This document shows positions 52,907 through 60,460 of a DNA stretch of 64,000 nucleotides, piece by piece. This DNA comes from Ruegeria marisrubri (GTDB taxonomy: Bacteria > Pseudomonadota > Alphaproteobacteria > Rhodobacterales > Rhodobacteraceae), in NCBI RefSeq assembly GCF_001507595.1, contig NZ_LQBQ01000012.1, forward strand, positions 186,001-250,000. The letters run 5' to 3'. A program made the translations under genes and the position numbers. The notes beneath the pieces were generated by a model. The model was given only the letters and a program-made list of their open reading frames with translations. It did not search any database and was not told where the DNA came from. The first letter of the stretch is position 1. Each line of letters opens with the position of its first letter.

Positions 52907-55198
52907 ATGGAGAAGTTCGGCAAGAGCCAGCCGGTCAAGCGGGTCGAGGATGTAAGGTTCCTGACGGGGCAGGGGCATTACATGGACGATGACGTGCCGG
53001 GCGATGCCCTGTTCGCCGCGTTCCTGCGCAGCCCGGTTGCCCATGCGCGGATCGTGGCGCTGGACCTGGAGGCCGCGCGAGAGGCGGAGGGGGTGCGGCT
53101 GGTGCTGACCCATGACGATCTGCGCGCGGCCGGTGTCGATACGGTCATGAGCGCCACGGTGGTTCCCAACCGAGACGGTTCCAAGGGCGCGGCGCCCGAG
53201 CGGCACATGCTGGCGCGCGACCGTGTCCGCTTTGTCGGAGAGCCGGTCGCGGTGGTCATCGCCGACACGATGGAACAGGCGCGGGATGCGCTGGAGCTGA
53301 TCGATCTGGAGACCGAGGATCTGCCGGCCAAGATGGACGTGGCCCCCGGTGGCGAGACGATCCACCCCGAGGCGCCGGACAACCGCGCCTTTGACTGGGG
53401 CGTGGGGGACGAGGAGGCGACGCGGGTCGCCTTCGAGGCGGCGGCGCATGTGGTATCGCTCAGCGTGCATGACAACCGGGTCATCGCCAATTCGCTGGAG
53501 CCGCGCGGCTGCCGGGCCGAGTGGCGCGACGGGCGGTTGCATTTCGCCTATGGCGGGCAGGGCGTCTGGGGGATGAAGGCGCAGCTGGCCGAAAAGCTGG
53601 GGCTGGAGCCCGACGCCGTCCACGTCACCACGCCCGACGTGGGCGGGGGCTTCGGCATGAAGGCCATGCCGTATCCCGAGTATTTTCCCGTTGCGGTGGC
53701 GGCCAGGATCACCGGACGCCCCGTCCATTGGATGTCGGACCGGACCGAGGCGATGCTGACCGACAATCACGGCCGCGACCTGACCTCGGTGGCCGAGCTG
53801 GCCTTTGACGCGGAGTGCAGGATCACCGCCTACCGGGTGCGGACGCGCTGCAACCTGGGGGCCTACAACAGCCATTTCGGGCAGGCGATCCAGACCAACC
53901 TGTTCAGCCGGGTTCTGACCGGCGTCTACGACATCCAGACGGTCTGGCTGCAGGTCGAGGGGTTCTACACCAACACCACGCAGGTCGATGCCTATCGCGG
54001 GGCGGGCCGGCCCGAGGCGATCTATGTGCTGGAGCGGGTCATGGACCGGGCCGCGCGCGAGCTGGGGGTCGATCCGTGGGAGCTGCGGCGGCGCAATTTC
54101 ATCCGGCCCGAGGCATTCCCCTATCGCAGCGCGACGGGCGAGACCTATGACGTGGGCGCGTTCGACAGGATCTTGTCCCGCGTGCAGGAGCAGACGGCAG
54201 GGTTTGCCGAGCGCAAGGCGGCGGATGCCGCGCGTGGCCTGCTGAGGGGGCAGGGGCTGTGTTACTATATCGAAAGCATTCTGGGCGACCCTACCGAAGG
54301 CGCAAAGGTGGAATTCTGCGAGGACGGGACGGTGAACCTCTATGTCGGGACGCAATCGAACGGGCAGGGGCATGAAACGGTCTATGCCCGGTTCCTGTCG
54401 GACCAGACGGGTATTCCGGCCGAGATGATCCGGGTGGTGCAGGGCGACAGCGACCGCATGGCGCAGGGCGGCGGCACCGGCGGGTCGCGCTCGGTCACCA
54501 CGCAGAGCCATGCCACGCTGGCCACGGTGGACAGCATGGTCGCCGCATTCACGCCATATCTGGCTGATAAGATGGGCGTGGAGGCGAGTGACGTGAGTTT
54601 TGACCACGAGACCTTTCGCGCGCCGGGCTCGAACCTGACGCCCACCTTGCTGGAAGCGGCCGAAATGGCGCGCGCGGACGGCCGCAGCGATCTGCTGCGA
54701 CACGAGGCACGGGCCAGGCTGCCGGGGCGCAGCTATCCCAACGGGGCGCATGTTGCCGAAATCGTGATCGACCCGGAAACCGGATTCACCCATGTCAACC
54801 GCTATACAGTGGTCGATGATTTTGGTAACCTCATCAACCCGATGCTTGCCGAGGGACAAGTTCACGGAGGCGTAGCACAAGGCATCGGACAGGCGCTGTG
54901 CGAGCATGTCGTTCACGACGAGGACGGGCAACTGCTCACGGCGTCGTTCATGGACTACGCCTTGCCGCGCGCCGCGGAAATACCCATGTTTGAATTTACC
55001 TCGGTGCCGGTTCCGTCAACGGCCAACCCGATGGGCATGAAAGGCTGTGGCGAGGCCGGAACGGTGGGCGCGCTGGCCGCCGTGGCGAACGCGGTGCAGG
55101 ACGCTCTTTGGGGGTGCGGGGTGAGACAGGCCGACATGCCGTTCACACCCCGAAAGGTTTGGGAAATGGTGCAACATGGTTCTGTCGAGGCTGAGTAG
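52907..55198 (+). CDS. Orphan molybdopterin-binding subunit, form II CoxL-like
   Basis: 763 residues matching the large subunit of aerobic CO dehydrogenase/xanthine dehydrogenase-type molybdenum hydroxylases. The N-terminal part (about 15-125) is the a/b hammerhead domain. Cofactor motifs: GGQGVWGMKAQLAEKL, PDVGGGFGMK, and the active-site loop AYRGAGR (362-368), which is the form II signature; true CO dehydrogenase (form I) has AYxCSFR. The catalytic Glu is E716 in KGCGEAGTVGAL. No coxM (FAD) or coxS (2Fe-2S) genes are adjacent, so its partners and substrate are unknown. Confidence 0.92.
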   Translation: MEKFGKSQPVKRVEDVRFLTGQGHYMDDDVPGDALFAAFLRSPVAHARIVALDLEAAREAEGVRLVLTHDDLRAAGVDTVMSATVVPNRDGSKGAAPERHMLARDRVRFVGEPVAVVIADTMEQARDALELIDLETEDLPAKMDVAPGGETIHPEAPDNRAFDWGVGDEEATRVAFEAAAHVVSLSVHDNRVIANSLEPRGCRAEWRDGRLHFAYGGQGVWGMKAQLAEKLGLEPDAVHVTTPDVGGGFGMKAMPYPEYFPVAVAARITGRPVHWMSDRTEAMLTDNHGRDLTSVAELAFDAECRITAYRVRTRCNLGAYNSHFGQAIQTNLFSRVLTGVYDIQTVWLQVEGFYTNTTQVDAYRGAGRPEAIYVLERVMDRAARELGVDPWELRRRNFIRPEAFPYRSATGETYDVGAFDRILSRVQEQTAGFAERKAADAARGLLRGQGLCYYIESILGDPTEGAKVEFCEDGTVNLYVGTQSNGQGHETVYARFLSDQTGIPAEMIRVVQGDSDRMAQGGGTGGSRSVTTQSHATLATVDSMVAAFTPYLADKMGVEASDVSFDHETFRAPGSNLTPTLLEAAEMARADGRSDLLRHEARARLPGRSYPNGAHVAEIVIDPETGFTHVNRYTVVDDFGNLINPMLAEGQVHGGVAQGIGQALCEHVVHDEDGQLLTASFMDYALPRAAEIPMFEFTSVPVPSTANPMGMKGCGEAGTVGALAAVANAVQDALWGCGVRQADMPFTPRKVWEMVQHGSVEAE

Positions 55199-56252
55199 GA
55201 AGATATTGGGATGGCTCGGACGCCCGCTGAGCTCCGAACATTCCGCGGAAACGAAACACCGAGAGGCGATCACCCATGTGATCATTCTGGACGGCACGAT
55301 GTCCACGCTGGAGCCCGGGTGCGAAACCAACGCGGGCCGGACATACCGGCTGTTGCAGGAAATGGGCGGGCAGGTTTCGGTTTTCTACGAAGCCGGCGTT
55401 CAGTGGACGAACTGGAAAACCACGCCCGACGTGATGATGGGGCGCGGGATCAACCGGCAGATCCGCCGGGCCTATGGATACCTGGCCTCTCGTTACAAGC
55501 CCGGCGACAGGATTTTCCTGATGGGATATTCACGGGGCGCCTTCGGGGTGCGCAGCCTTGCCGGGGTCATCGAGAAGGTGGGGCTGCTCAGGGCGGAACA
55601 TGCCACCGAGCGCAACATCCGGCAGGCCTATCGCCATTATGAGAGAGATCCTCACAGTGAGTATGCCGCCGCCTTTCGCCGGCAGTTCTGCCATGACGAC
55701 GTGCCCATCGAGATGGTCGGCGTCTGGGACACGGTCAAGGCGCTGGGGCTGAGGCTGCCCCTGCTGTGGCGGCTGGCCGAAGAGCGGCATGCGTTCCACA
55801 ACCACCAGCTGGGCCCGAGTGTCCGGCATGGCTATCACGCGCTGGCCTTGCACGAAACGCGCGGGGTGTTCGAGCCGGTGTTGTGGGACAGTTCGCTGGA
55901 CACGACGGGGCATGTGGAACAGGTCTGGTTCCGCGGCACGCATGGCGATGTCGGTGGCCAGCTTGGCGGTTTCGAGGAGGCCCGGCCGCTGGCGAATGTC
56001 TCGCTGATCTGGATGCTGGAACGGGCGGAACGGCACGGGTTGCCGCTGCCCGCGGACTGGCGCAGCCGGTTCCCCGCCGATCCGGATGCGCCCTCGGTCG
56101 GCACATGGCGCGGATGGGGAAAGATCTTTCTGTTTCGCAGCCATCGCACGGTCGGCAAGGACCGGTCAGAGCGTCTGCACGAGTCGGTCAGGCCCGAGGC
56201 TCTGCCCGACTGGGTGCCGGTGCCCGAATTGCAGTCGCACCCGGCGCAGTGA
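55176..56252 (+). CDS. DUF2235 alpha/beta-hydrolase
   Basis: 358 residues of the DUF2235 family, which includes Tle1-type phospholipase effectors of type VI secretion. The early strand ITHVIILDGTMSTLEPG, the nucleophile elbow G117-Y-S119-R-G121 and the HGDVGGQLGG box (catalytic Asp/His region) are present. It lacks a recognisable signal peptide. Its start overlaps the CoxL-like gene by 23 bases, so the two may be co-expressed. No VgrG, Hcp or immunity gene is nearby, which argues against a T6SS effector role; a housekeeping lipase or esterase is as likely. Confidence 0.87.
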   Translation: MVLSRLSRKILGWLGRPLSSEHSAETKHREAITHVIILDGTMSTLEPGCETNAGRTYRLLQEMGGQVSVFYEAGVQWTNWKTTPDVMMGRGINRQIRRAYGYLASRYKPGDRIFLMGYSRGAFGVRSLAGVIEKVGLLRAEHATERNIRQAYRHYERDPHSEYAAAFRRQFCHDDVPIEMVGVWDTVKALGLRLPLLWRLAEERHAFHNHQLGPSVRHGYHALALHETRGVFEPVLWDSSLDTTGHVEQVWFRGTHGDVGGQLGGFEEARPLANVSLIWMLERAERHGLPLPADWRSRFPADPDAPSVGTWRGWGKIFLFRSHRTVGKDRSERLHESVRPEALPDWVPVPELQSHPAQ

Positions 56253-56256
56253 CGGA

Positions 56257-56742
56257 TCAGCCGCGCGGCAGGTTCAAAACGATGCAGGTGGTCGAGCCGG
56301 TGGCGTAAAGCCTGCCATCCTCGACGCCGCGAATCTCGCCATGCGCGACGCCGGTCGAGCGCCCGACATGGTCGGCGACCCCGACGCATTCGACCTCGGT
56401 GCCGATGGGAATGCCCCGGATGATGTTGATCTTGTATTCCAGCGTCGTGTAGGCCGCACCGCGCGGCACGCCGGTCTGGACCGCGCAGGCCATCGCGCTG
56501 TCCAGCAGCGTGCCATACCAGCCGCCATGCACCGAACCCAGCGGGTTGCAGACATCGAAGGTCGGTGTGCCGCGAAAGGCCACGCGCCCCTCTTCCACCG
56601 AGTGCAGATGATAGCCCAGAACCTTGGAGATCGGCGGGGCGGGCAGTCGTCCGTCCAGAATGCCCTGCATGAATTCCAACCCCGACATGTTGGCCATGTC
56701 GGCAGGCCGCAGCAGTTCTTCGACGGATTTGGCGTGATGCAT
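56257..56742 (-). CDS. PaaI-family hotdog thioesterase
   Basis: 161-residue thioesterase with the hotdog motif NPLGSVHGGWYGTLLDSAMACAV. It begins MHHAKSVEELLRPADMANMSGLEFMQ, and GGGAA lies upstream of the ATG at 56742. The frame is open a further 2.2 kb, but that part is antisense to metF and metR and does not look like protein. It lies 4 bases from the convergent DUF2235 stop. It probably hydrolyses an acyl- or aryl-CoA; the substrate is unknown. Confidence 0.88.
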   Translation of the reverse strand: MHHAKSVEELLRPADMANMSGLEFMQGILDGRLPAPPISKVLGYHLHSVEEGRVAFRGTPTFDVCNPLGSVHGGWYGTLLDSAMACAVQTGVPRGAAYTTLEYKINIIRGIPIGTEVECVGVADHVGRSTGVAHGEIRGVEDGRLYATGSTTCIVLNLPRG

Positions 56743-56801
56743 CTGGCGCGTTCCCTTGTAGATCGAGGGAACGCTACCAGCCACGGAATTTCCGGCAAGT
56801 T

Positions 56802-57668
56802 TTACGCCACGTTCTGCAGCGACACCTTCGGCGCGACACCCAGGGCGTGACAGACGTCGCGGGTCAGTTCCGGGCGGTTGAGCGTGTAGAAATGCAGCTT
56901 GTCCACGCCGCCCTCGATCAGCTCCGAGCAGAGCTCGGTGCAGATCGCGGTGGCGAGCAGGTCCTGACGGTCGTCGCGCACGGCCTTTTCGAAGGCCTGT
57001 TCCACCCAGGCCGGGATCCGGGTGCCGCAGCGTTTGGCGAAGTTGCGGGCGCCCTTCCAGTTCTCGATCGGCAGGATGCCGGGGGTGATCGGCTTGTCGA
57101 TGCCGGCCTTGGCGCAGGCGTCGCGGAAGCGGAAGAAGGTCTCGGCCTCGAAAAAGAACTGGGTCAGCGCCTCGTCCGCGCCGGCGTCCAGCTTGGCCTT
57201 GAGCCAGTCGATATCCGCGGCGGCGCTGGCGGCCTCGGGGTGGATGTCGGGATAGGCGCCGACGCGGATCGAGAATTTGCCGGTATCGGCCAGCGCCTCG
57301 ATCAGTTCGACCGAGTTGGCAAAGCCGCCGGGATGCGGCCGGAACCGGCCTTCGCCCTTGGGCGGGTCGCCGCGCAGGGCGACGATGTCGGTGACGCCGG
57401 CCTGGGCAAACTCGTCCGCGATGGCCAGGGTTTCCTCGCGCGTCGCGCGCACGCAGGTCAGGTGGGCGGCAACGTTGAGGCCGGAATGGTCGTGCAGCGT
57501 GGCCACCGCCTCGCGCGTCAGTTCGCGGGTGGTGCCGCCCGCGCCGTAGGTGACCGAGACGAACCGCGGGGCCAGCGGCGCCAGCGCCTGCACCGTGTCC
57601 CACAGGCGAAACGAGGCCTCGAGGGATTGAGGCGGAAAGAACTCGAAGGAAATCTCGGGCGCGGTCAT
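56802..57668 (-). CDS. metF: Methylenetetrahydrofolate reductase
   Basis: 288-residue FAD enzyme reducing 5,10-methylene-THF to 5-methyl-THF for methionine synthesis. It begins MTAPEISFEFFPPQSLEAS, the family start; FVSVTYGAGGTTRELT, ALRGDPPKGEGRF and QFFFEAETFFRFRDAC are diagnostic. I chose the ATG at 57668. It is divergent from a LysR-family gene of MetR type, which fits regulation by homocysteine in the shared promoter region. Confidence 0.96.
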   Translation of the reverse strand: MTAPEISFEFFPPQSLEASFRLWDTVQALAPLAPRFVSVTYGAGGTTRELTREAVATLHDHSGLNVAAHLTCVRATREETLAIADEFAQAGVTDIVALRGDPPKGEGRFRPHPGGFANSVELIEALADTGKFSIRVGAYPDIHPEAASAAADIDWLKAKLDAGADEALTQFFFEAETFFRFRDACAKAGIDKPITPGILPIENWKGARNFAKRCGTRIPAWVEQAFEKAVRDDRQDLLATAICTELCSELIEGGVDKLHFYTLNRPELTRDVCHALGVAPKVSLQNVA

Positions 57669-57692
57669 GATGGGTCTCAACTATGTTGGCTT

Positions 57693-57740
57693 GGCCTCTT
57701 GTGGCACAGGCCGACCTGTGAAACAAACTCATATTGTTCA
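57693..57740. promoter_or_regulatory. Inverted repeats in the metF-metR intergenic region
   Basis: GGCCT-N10-AGGCC (57693-57712) and TGAA-N14-TTCA (57719-57740; arms extend as TGAAaCAA / TTGTTCA) lie between the divergent starts. The MetR site of enterobacteria is built on TGAA/TTCA arms but with a 5-base spacer, so this is only a candidate. Confidence 0.35.
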
Positions 57741-57765
57741 ACAACAACATGAGGCGTCTTTGGGG

Positions 57766-58671
57766 ATGCACATCGAGTTTCGTCATCTGCGCACCATCAA
57801 GGCGATCCACGACTGCGGCGGGCTGGCCCGCGCGGCGGACCAGCTGAACATCACGCAGTCGGCTTTGAGCCATCAGATCAAGGGGTTGGAGGAGCAGGCC
57901 GGGGTCGAGCTGTTCCTGCGCCGGTCGAAGCCGATGAAGCTGTCGGCGGCCGGGCTGCGCCTGTTGCGGCTGGCCGAGCAGATCCTGCCGCAGGTCGAGG
58001 CGATGCAGGCCGAGTTCTCGTCGCTGCGGGACGGGCGGGCCGGGCGGATGCATATCGCCATCGAGTGCCATGCCTGTTTCGAGTGGCTGTTTCCCGTGCT
58101 CGAGGCCTTCCGCAAGTCGTGGCCGGATGTCGATGTGGACATCCGCCCGGGTCTGGCCTTTGACGCGCTGCCCGCGTTGCAGAAGGAAGAGGTGGATCTG
58201 GTGGTGTCCTCGGACCCCGAAGACCTGCCGGGCGTCGAGTTCGTGGAGCTGTTCGACTACAACCCCGTGTTCGTCGCGGCGGCCTCTCACCCCCTGGCGC
58301 AGAAGGATTACATCGAGGCCGAGGATTTCCGGGGGCAGACCCTGATCACCTATCCGGTCGAGCGCACGCGGCTGGACGTGTTCAGCCAGCTGCTGATCCC
58401 GGCAAGGGTCGAGCCGGCGGTGATCCGGCAGGTGGAACTGACTGCGGTGATCCTGCTGCTGGTCGCCTCGAACCGGGGCGTGTCGGTCCTGCCCGACTGG
58501 GTGGTGCGCGAGGTGAAGTACAACTCGGATTACGTCACCCGCCCGCTGACGAAAGAGGGGATAACCCGCAGGCTTTATGCCGCGGTGCGCTCGGAAGACC
58601 TGGAGAAACCCTATGTTCAGGAGCTGGTGGCGCTGGCGCGCAGAGAGGCCCGCAAGCTGCAGGCGCAGTAG
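57766..58671 (+). CDS. metR: LysR-family regulator, MetR-like
   Basis: 301-residue LysR-type activator. Winged helix-turn-helix at 1-65 (MHIEFRHLRTIKAIHDCGGLARAADQLNITQSALSHQIKGLEEQAGVELF) and a co-factor domain with HACFEWLFPVLEAF, matching MetR, which senses homocysteine. The in-frame codons upstream would overlap metF, so the ATG at 57766 is the better start. Divergent from metF, the expected target. The MetR call rests on this pairing and the sequence. Confidence 0.9.
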   Translation: MHIEFRHLRTIKAIHDCGGLARAADQLNITQSALSHQIKGLEEQAGVELFLRRSKPMKLSAAGLRLLRLAEQILPQVEAMQAEFSSLRDGRAGRMHIAIECHACFEWLFPVLEAFRKSWPDVDVDIRPGLAFDALPALQKEEVDLVVSSDPEDLPGVEFVELFDYNPVFVAAASHPLAQKDYIEAEDFRGQTLITYPVERTRLDVFSQLLIPARVEPAVIRQVELTAVILLLVASNRGVSVLPDWVVREVKYNSDYVTRPLTKEGITRRLYAAVRSEDLEKPYVQELVALARREARKLQAQ

Positions 58672-58780
58672 GCGGAGAGCCCCGCCACGATCGTCGGGGC
58701 TGCTATGCGCATCAAGCCTCTTGGCAAGCCCCGCTTGCGACAGTATACGCGCGGTTTGACCGGACAGGAGCCCCAGGACA

Positions 58781-59566
58781 ATGATTGGCAGTGCAAATCT
58801 CAACATCATGATCAAGGCCGCGCGCAAGGCGGGGCGGTCTCTGGTCAAGGATTTCCGCGAAGTCGAGAACCTGCAGGTGTCCATGAAGGGGGCGGGGGAT
58901 TTCGTTTCGAAGGCGGATATCGCTGCCGAGAAGATCCTCAAGGAAGAGCTGATGGGCGCGCGCCCGACCTATGGCTGGCTGGCCGAGGAAGGCGGAGAGA
59001 TCGAGGGCGAAGACCCGACCCGCCGCTGGATCGTCGATCCGCTGGACGGGACCACGAATTTCCTGCACGGTCTGCCGCACTGGGCGATTTCCATCGCGCT
59101 GGAACACAAGGGCAAGATCGTCGCCGGGGTGATCTATGACGCCGCCAAGGACGAGATGTTCTTTGCCGAGAAGGGTGAGGGCGCGTGGATGAACGAGAGC
59201 CGCATCCGGGTGTCCGGCCGCCATCGGATGATCGAATCGATCTTTGCGACCGGTCTGCCTTTTGGCGGGCGTTCGGATCTGCCCGCGACCCTGCAGGATC
59301 TGGCGCGTCTGATGCCGGTCTGCGCCGGCGTGCGGCGCTGGGGCTCGGCGGCGCTGGACATGGCCTATGTGGCCGCCGGCCGCTATGAGGGGTTCTGGGA
59401 GCGCCGTCTGAACGCTTGGGATATGGCCGCCGGAATCATCATCGTGAAAGAGGCCGGGGGGCTGGTGCAGCCGCTGGATCCCGAGGGCAGCATCCTGTCC
59501 GACGGTGAGGTGATCTGCGCCAACGAGCCGATCTTTGACGGTTTCGCCAAGGTGATCCGGGGCTGA
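58781..59566 (+). CDS. suhB: Inositol monophosphatase
   Basis: 261-residue Mg-dependent phosphatase of the SuhB/IMPase family. Metal motifs are WLAEEGGEIEG, WIVDPLDGTTNFLHG and the C-terminal NAWDMAAGIIIVKEAGG. CAGGA precedes the ATG. In bacteria SuhB also joins antitermination of rRNA transcription. The TGA stop sits in the loop of a 7-bp hairpin (59557-59574) followed by 3'-end element copy C. Confidence 0.95.
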   Translation: MIGSANLNIMIKAARKAGRSLVKDFREVENLQVSMKGAGDFVSKADIAAEKILKEELMGARPTYGWLAEEGGEIEGEDPTRRWIVDPLDGTTNFLHGLPHWAISIALEHKGKIVAGVIYDAAKDEMFFAEKGEGAWMNESRIRVSGRHRMIESIFATGLPFGGRSDLPATLQDLARLMPVCAGVRRWGSAALDMAYVAAGRYEGFWERRLNAWDMAAGIIIVKEAGGLVQPLDPEGSILSDGEVICANEPIFDGFAKVIRG

Positions 59567-59628
59567 CGCCCCGGTTCCGGCGCCGGGCGCCGGAGCCTCC
59601 GGCGGGAGTATTTGCGAAAAGATGAAGA
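59557..59628 (+). repeat. 3'-end element, copy C, with hairpins over the suhB stop
   Basis: CCGGGGC-TGAC-GCCCCGG (59557-59574; the loop holds the suhB stop codon), GC-rich stems near 59578-59603, then GGAGTATTTGCGAAAAGATGAAGA (59605-59628). Same order as the other copies relative to the upstream gene. Confidence 0.7.
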
Positions 59629-59675
59629 CTTGCGCGCCAAGGTGCGAAGCGCTGGCGTGTGCGTGGTCAGGACGC

Positions 59676-60419
59676 TCAGCGGCGCGGCACCTTGGGGATG
59701 CGCGAGGGGGAGAGTTTGTATTTGTGTTCCGGGTGCGGCGGATGGCCGTGCGTGCGGCTCCAGTAATTCGGTCCGCCGCGCCTGAGCCAGAGCGGAACGC
59801 TCAGCACAAGGCCGACGATGAACCCTCCGGTATGCGCCCAATAGGCGACCCCGCCCTGATCCGGGTCGCTGCCGATGCCGCCCAGGAACTGCATGCCCAG
59901 CCAGACCCCGAGCATCACGAAGGCCGGGATCGAAAAGACGCGGATGTAGATGACGATGATCAGCAGGATGTCCACGCGGGCCTTGGGAAACAGCAGGAGA
60001 TAGCCGCCCATGACCCCCGCAACCGCCCCCGAGGCGCCGATCGTCGGCACGGCCGAGGTCGGGGCCGCGACAACATGCATCAGCCCGGCGCCGATGCCGC
60101 AGACGAGATAGAAGATCAGGAAGGGGAGATGCCCCATTTCATCTTCGAGGTTGTCGCCGAAGATCCACAGAAACAGCATGTTGCCCGCAAGGTGCATCAG
60201 GCCGCCATGCAGGAACATCGAGGTGACCAGCGTGTGAAGGCCGTACCCGTCGGTGATCCGGGCCGGGATGACCGCGTAGTCGAAGAAGATGCGGTTGATC
60301 AGTCGCGGGTCATCCATCGCCCCCACGTAGCTCAGGAAGACCAGGATGTTGGCCGCCATGAGCGTGTAGACGACGAAAGGCGTGCGCCCGGACGGGTTGT
60401 GGTCGCGGATGGGTATCAT
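59676..60419 (-). CDS. Rhomboid-family intramembrane serine protease
   Basis: 247 residues with about six membrane helices. The catalytic Ser is S130 in TIGASGAVAGVMGGY and the partner His is H196 in VAYWAHTGGFIVGL. The helix-1 pair HGGLMHLAGNMLFLWIFGDNLED is conserved. Substrates are unknown. Reads in the same direction as putA, whose terminator-like stem lies just upstream. Confidence 0.93.
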   Translation of the reverse strand: MIPIRDHNPSGRTPFVVYTLMAANILVFLSYVGAMDDPRLINRIFFDYAVIPARITDGYGLHTLVTSMFLHGGLMHLAGNMLFLWIFGDNLEDEMGHLPFLIFYLVCGIGAGLMHVVAAPTSAVPTIGASGAVAGVMGGYLLLFPKARVDILLIIVIYIRVFSIPAFVMLGVWLGMQFLGGIGSDPDQGGVAYWAHTGGFIVGLVLSVPLWLRRGGPNYWSRTHGHPPHPEHKYKLSPSRIPKVPRR

Positions 60420-60423
60420 GCGG

Positions 60424-60453
60424 TGACGCTGGGCCTTTCGCGGCCCAGCGTCA
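60424..60453 (-). terminator. Hairpin after putA
   Basis: TGACGCTGGGCC / GGCCCAGCGTCA, a perfect 12-bp stem with a 6-base loop, 7 bases beyond the putA stop and 4 bases before the rhomboid start. No T tract follows, so termination is uncertain; it may occlude the rhomboid start or shield putA mRNA. Confidence 0.65.
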
Positions 60454-60460
60454 AGAGCGC

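Noticed and set aside
52274-54931. 885-codon minus-strand frame opposite the CoxL-like gene
   Set aside because: Antisense shadow of a well-supported gene; low-complexity, motif-free sequence that runs into the valS gene in another frame.
55176-56252. T6SS effector-immunity module around the DUF2235 gene
   Set aside because: No VgrG, Hcp, PAAR, adaptor or immunity-like gene is adjacent; the neighbours are a CoxL-like enzyme and a thioesterase.
56257-58941. 894-codon minus-strand frame including the thioesterase
   Set aside because: Only the last 161 codons match a hotdog thioesterase. The upstream part is antisense to metR and out of frame with metF.
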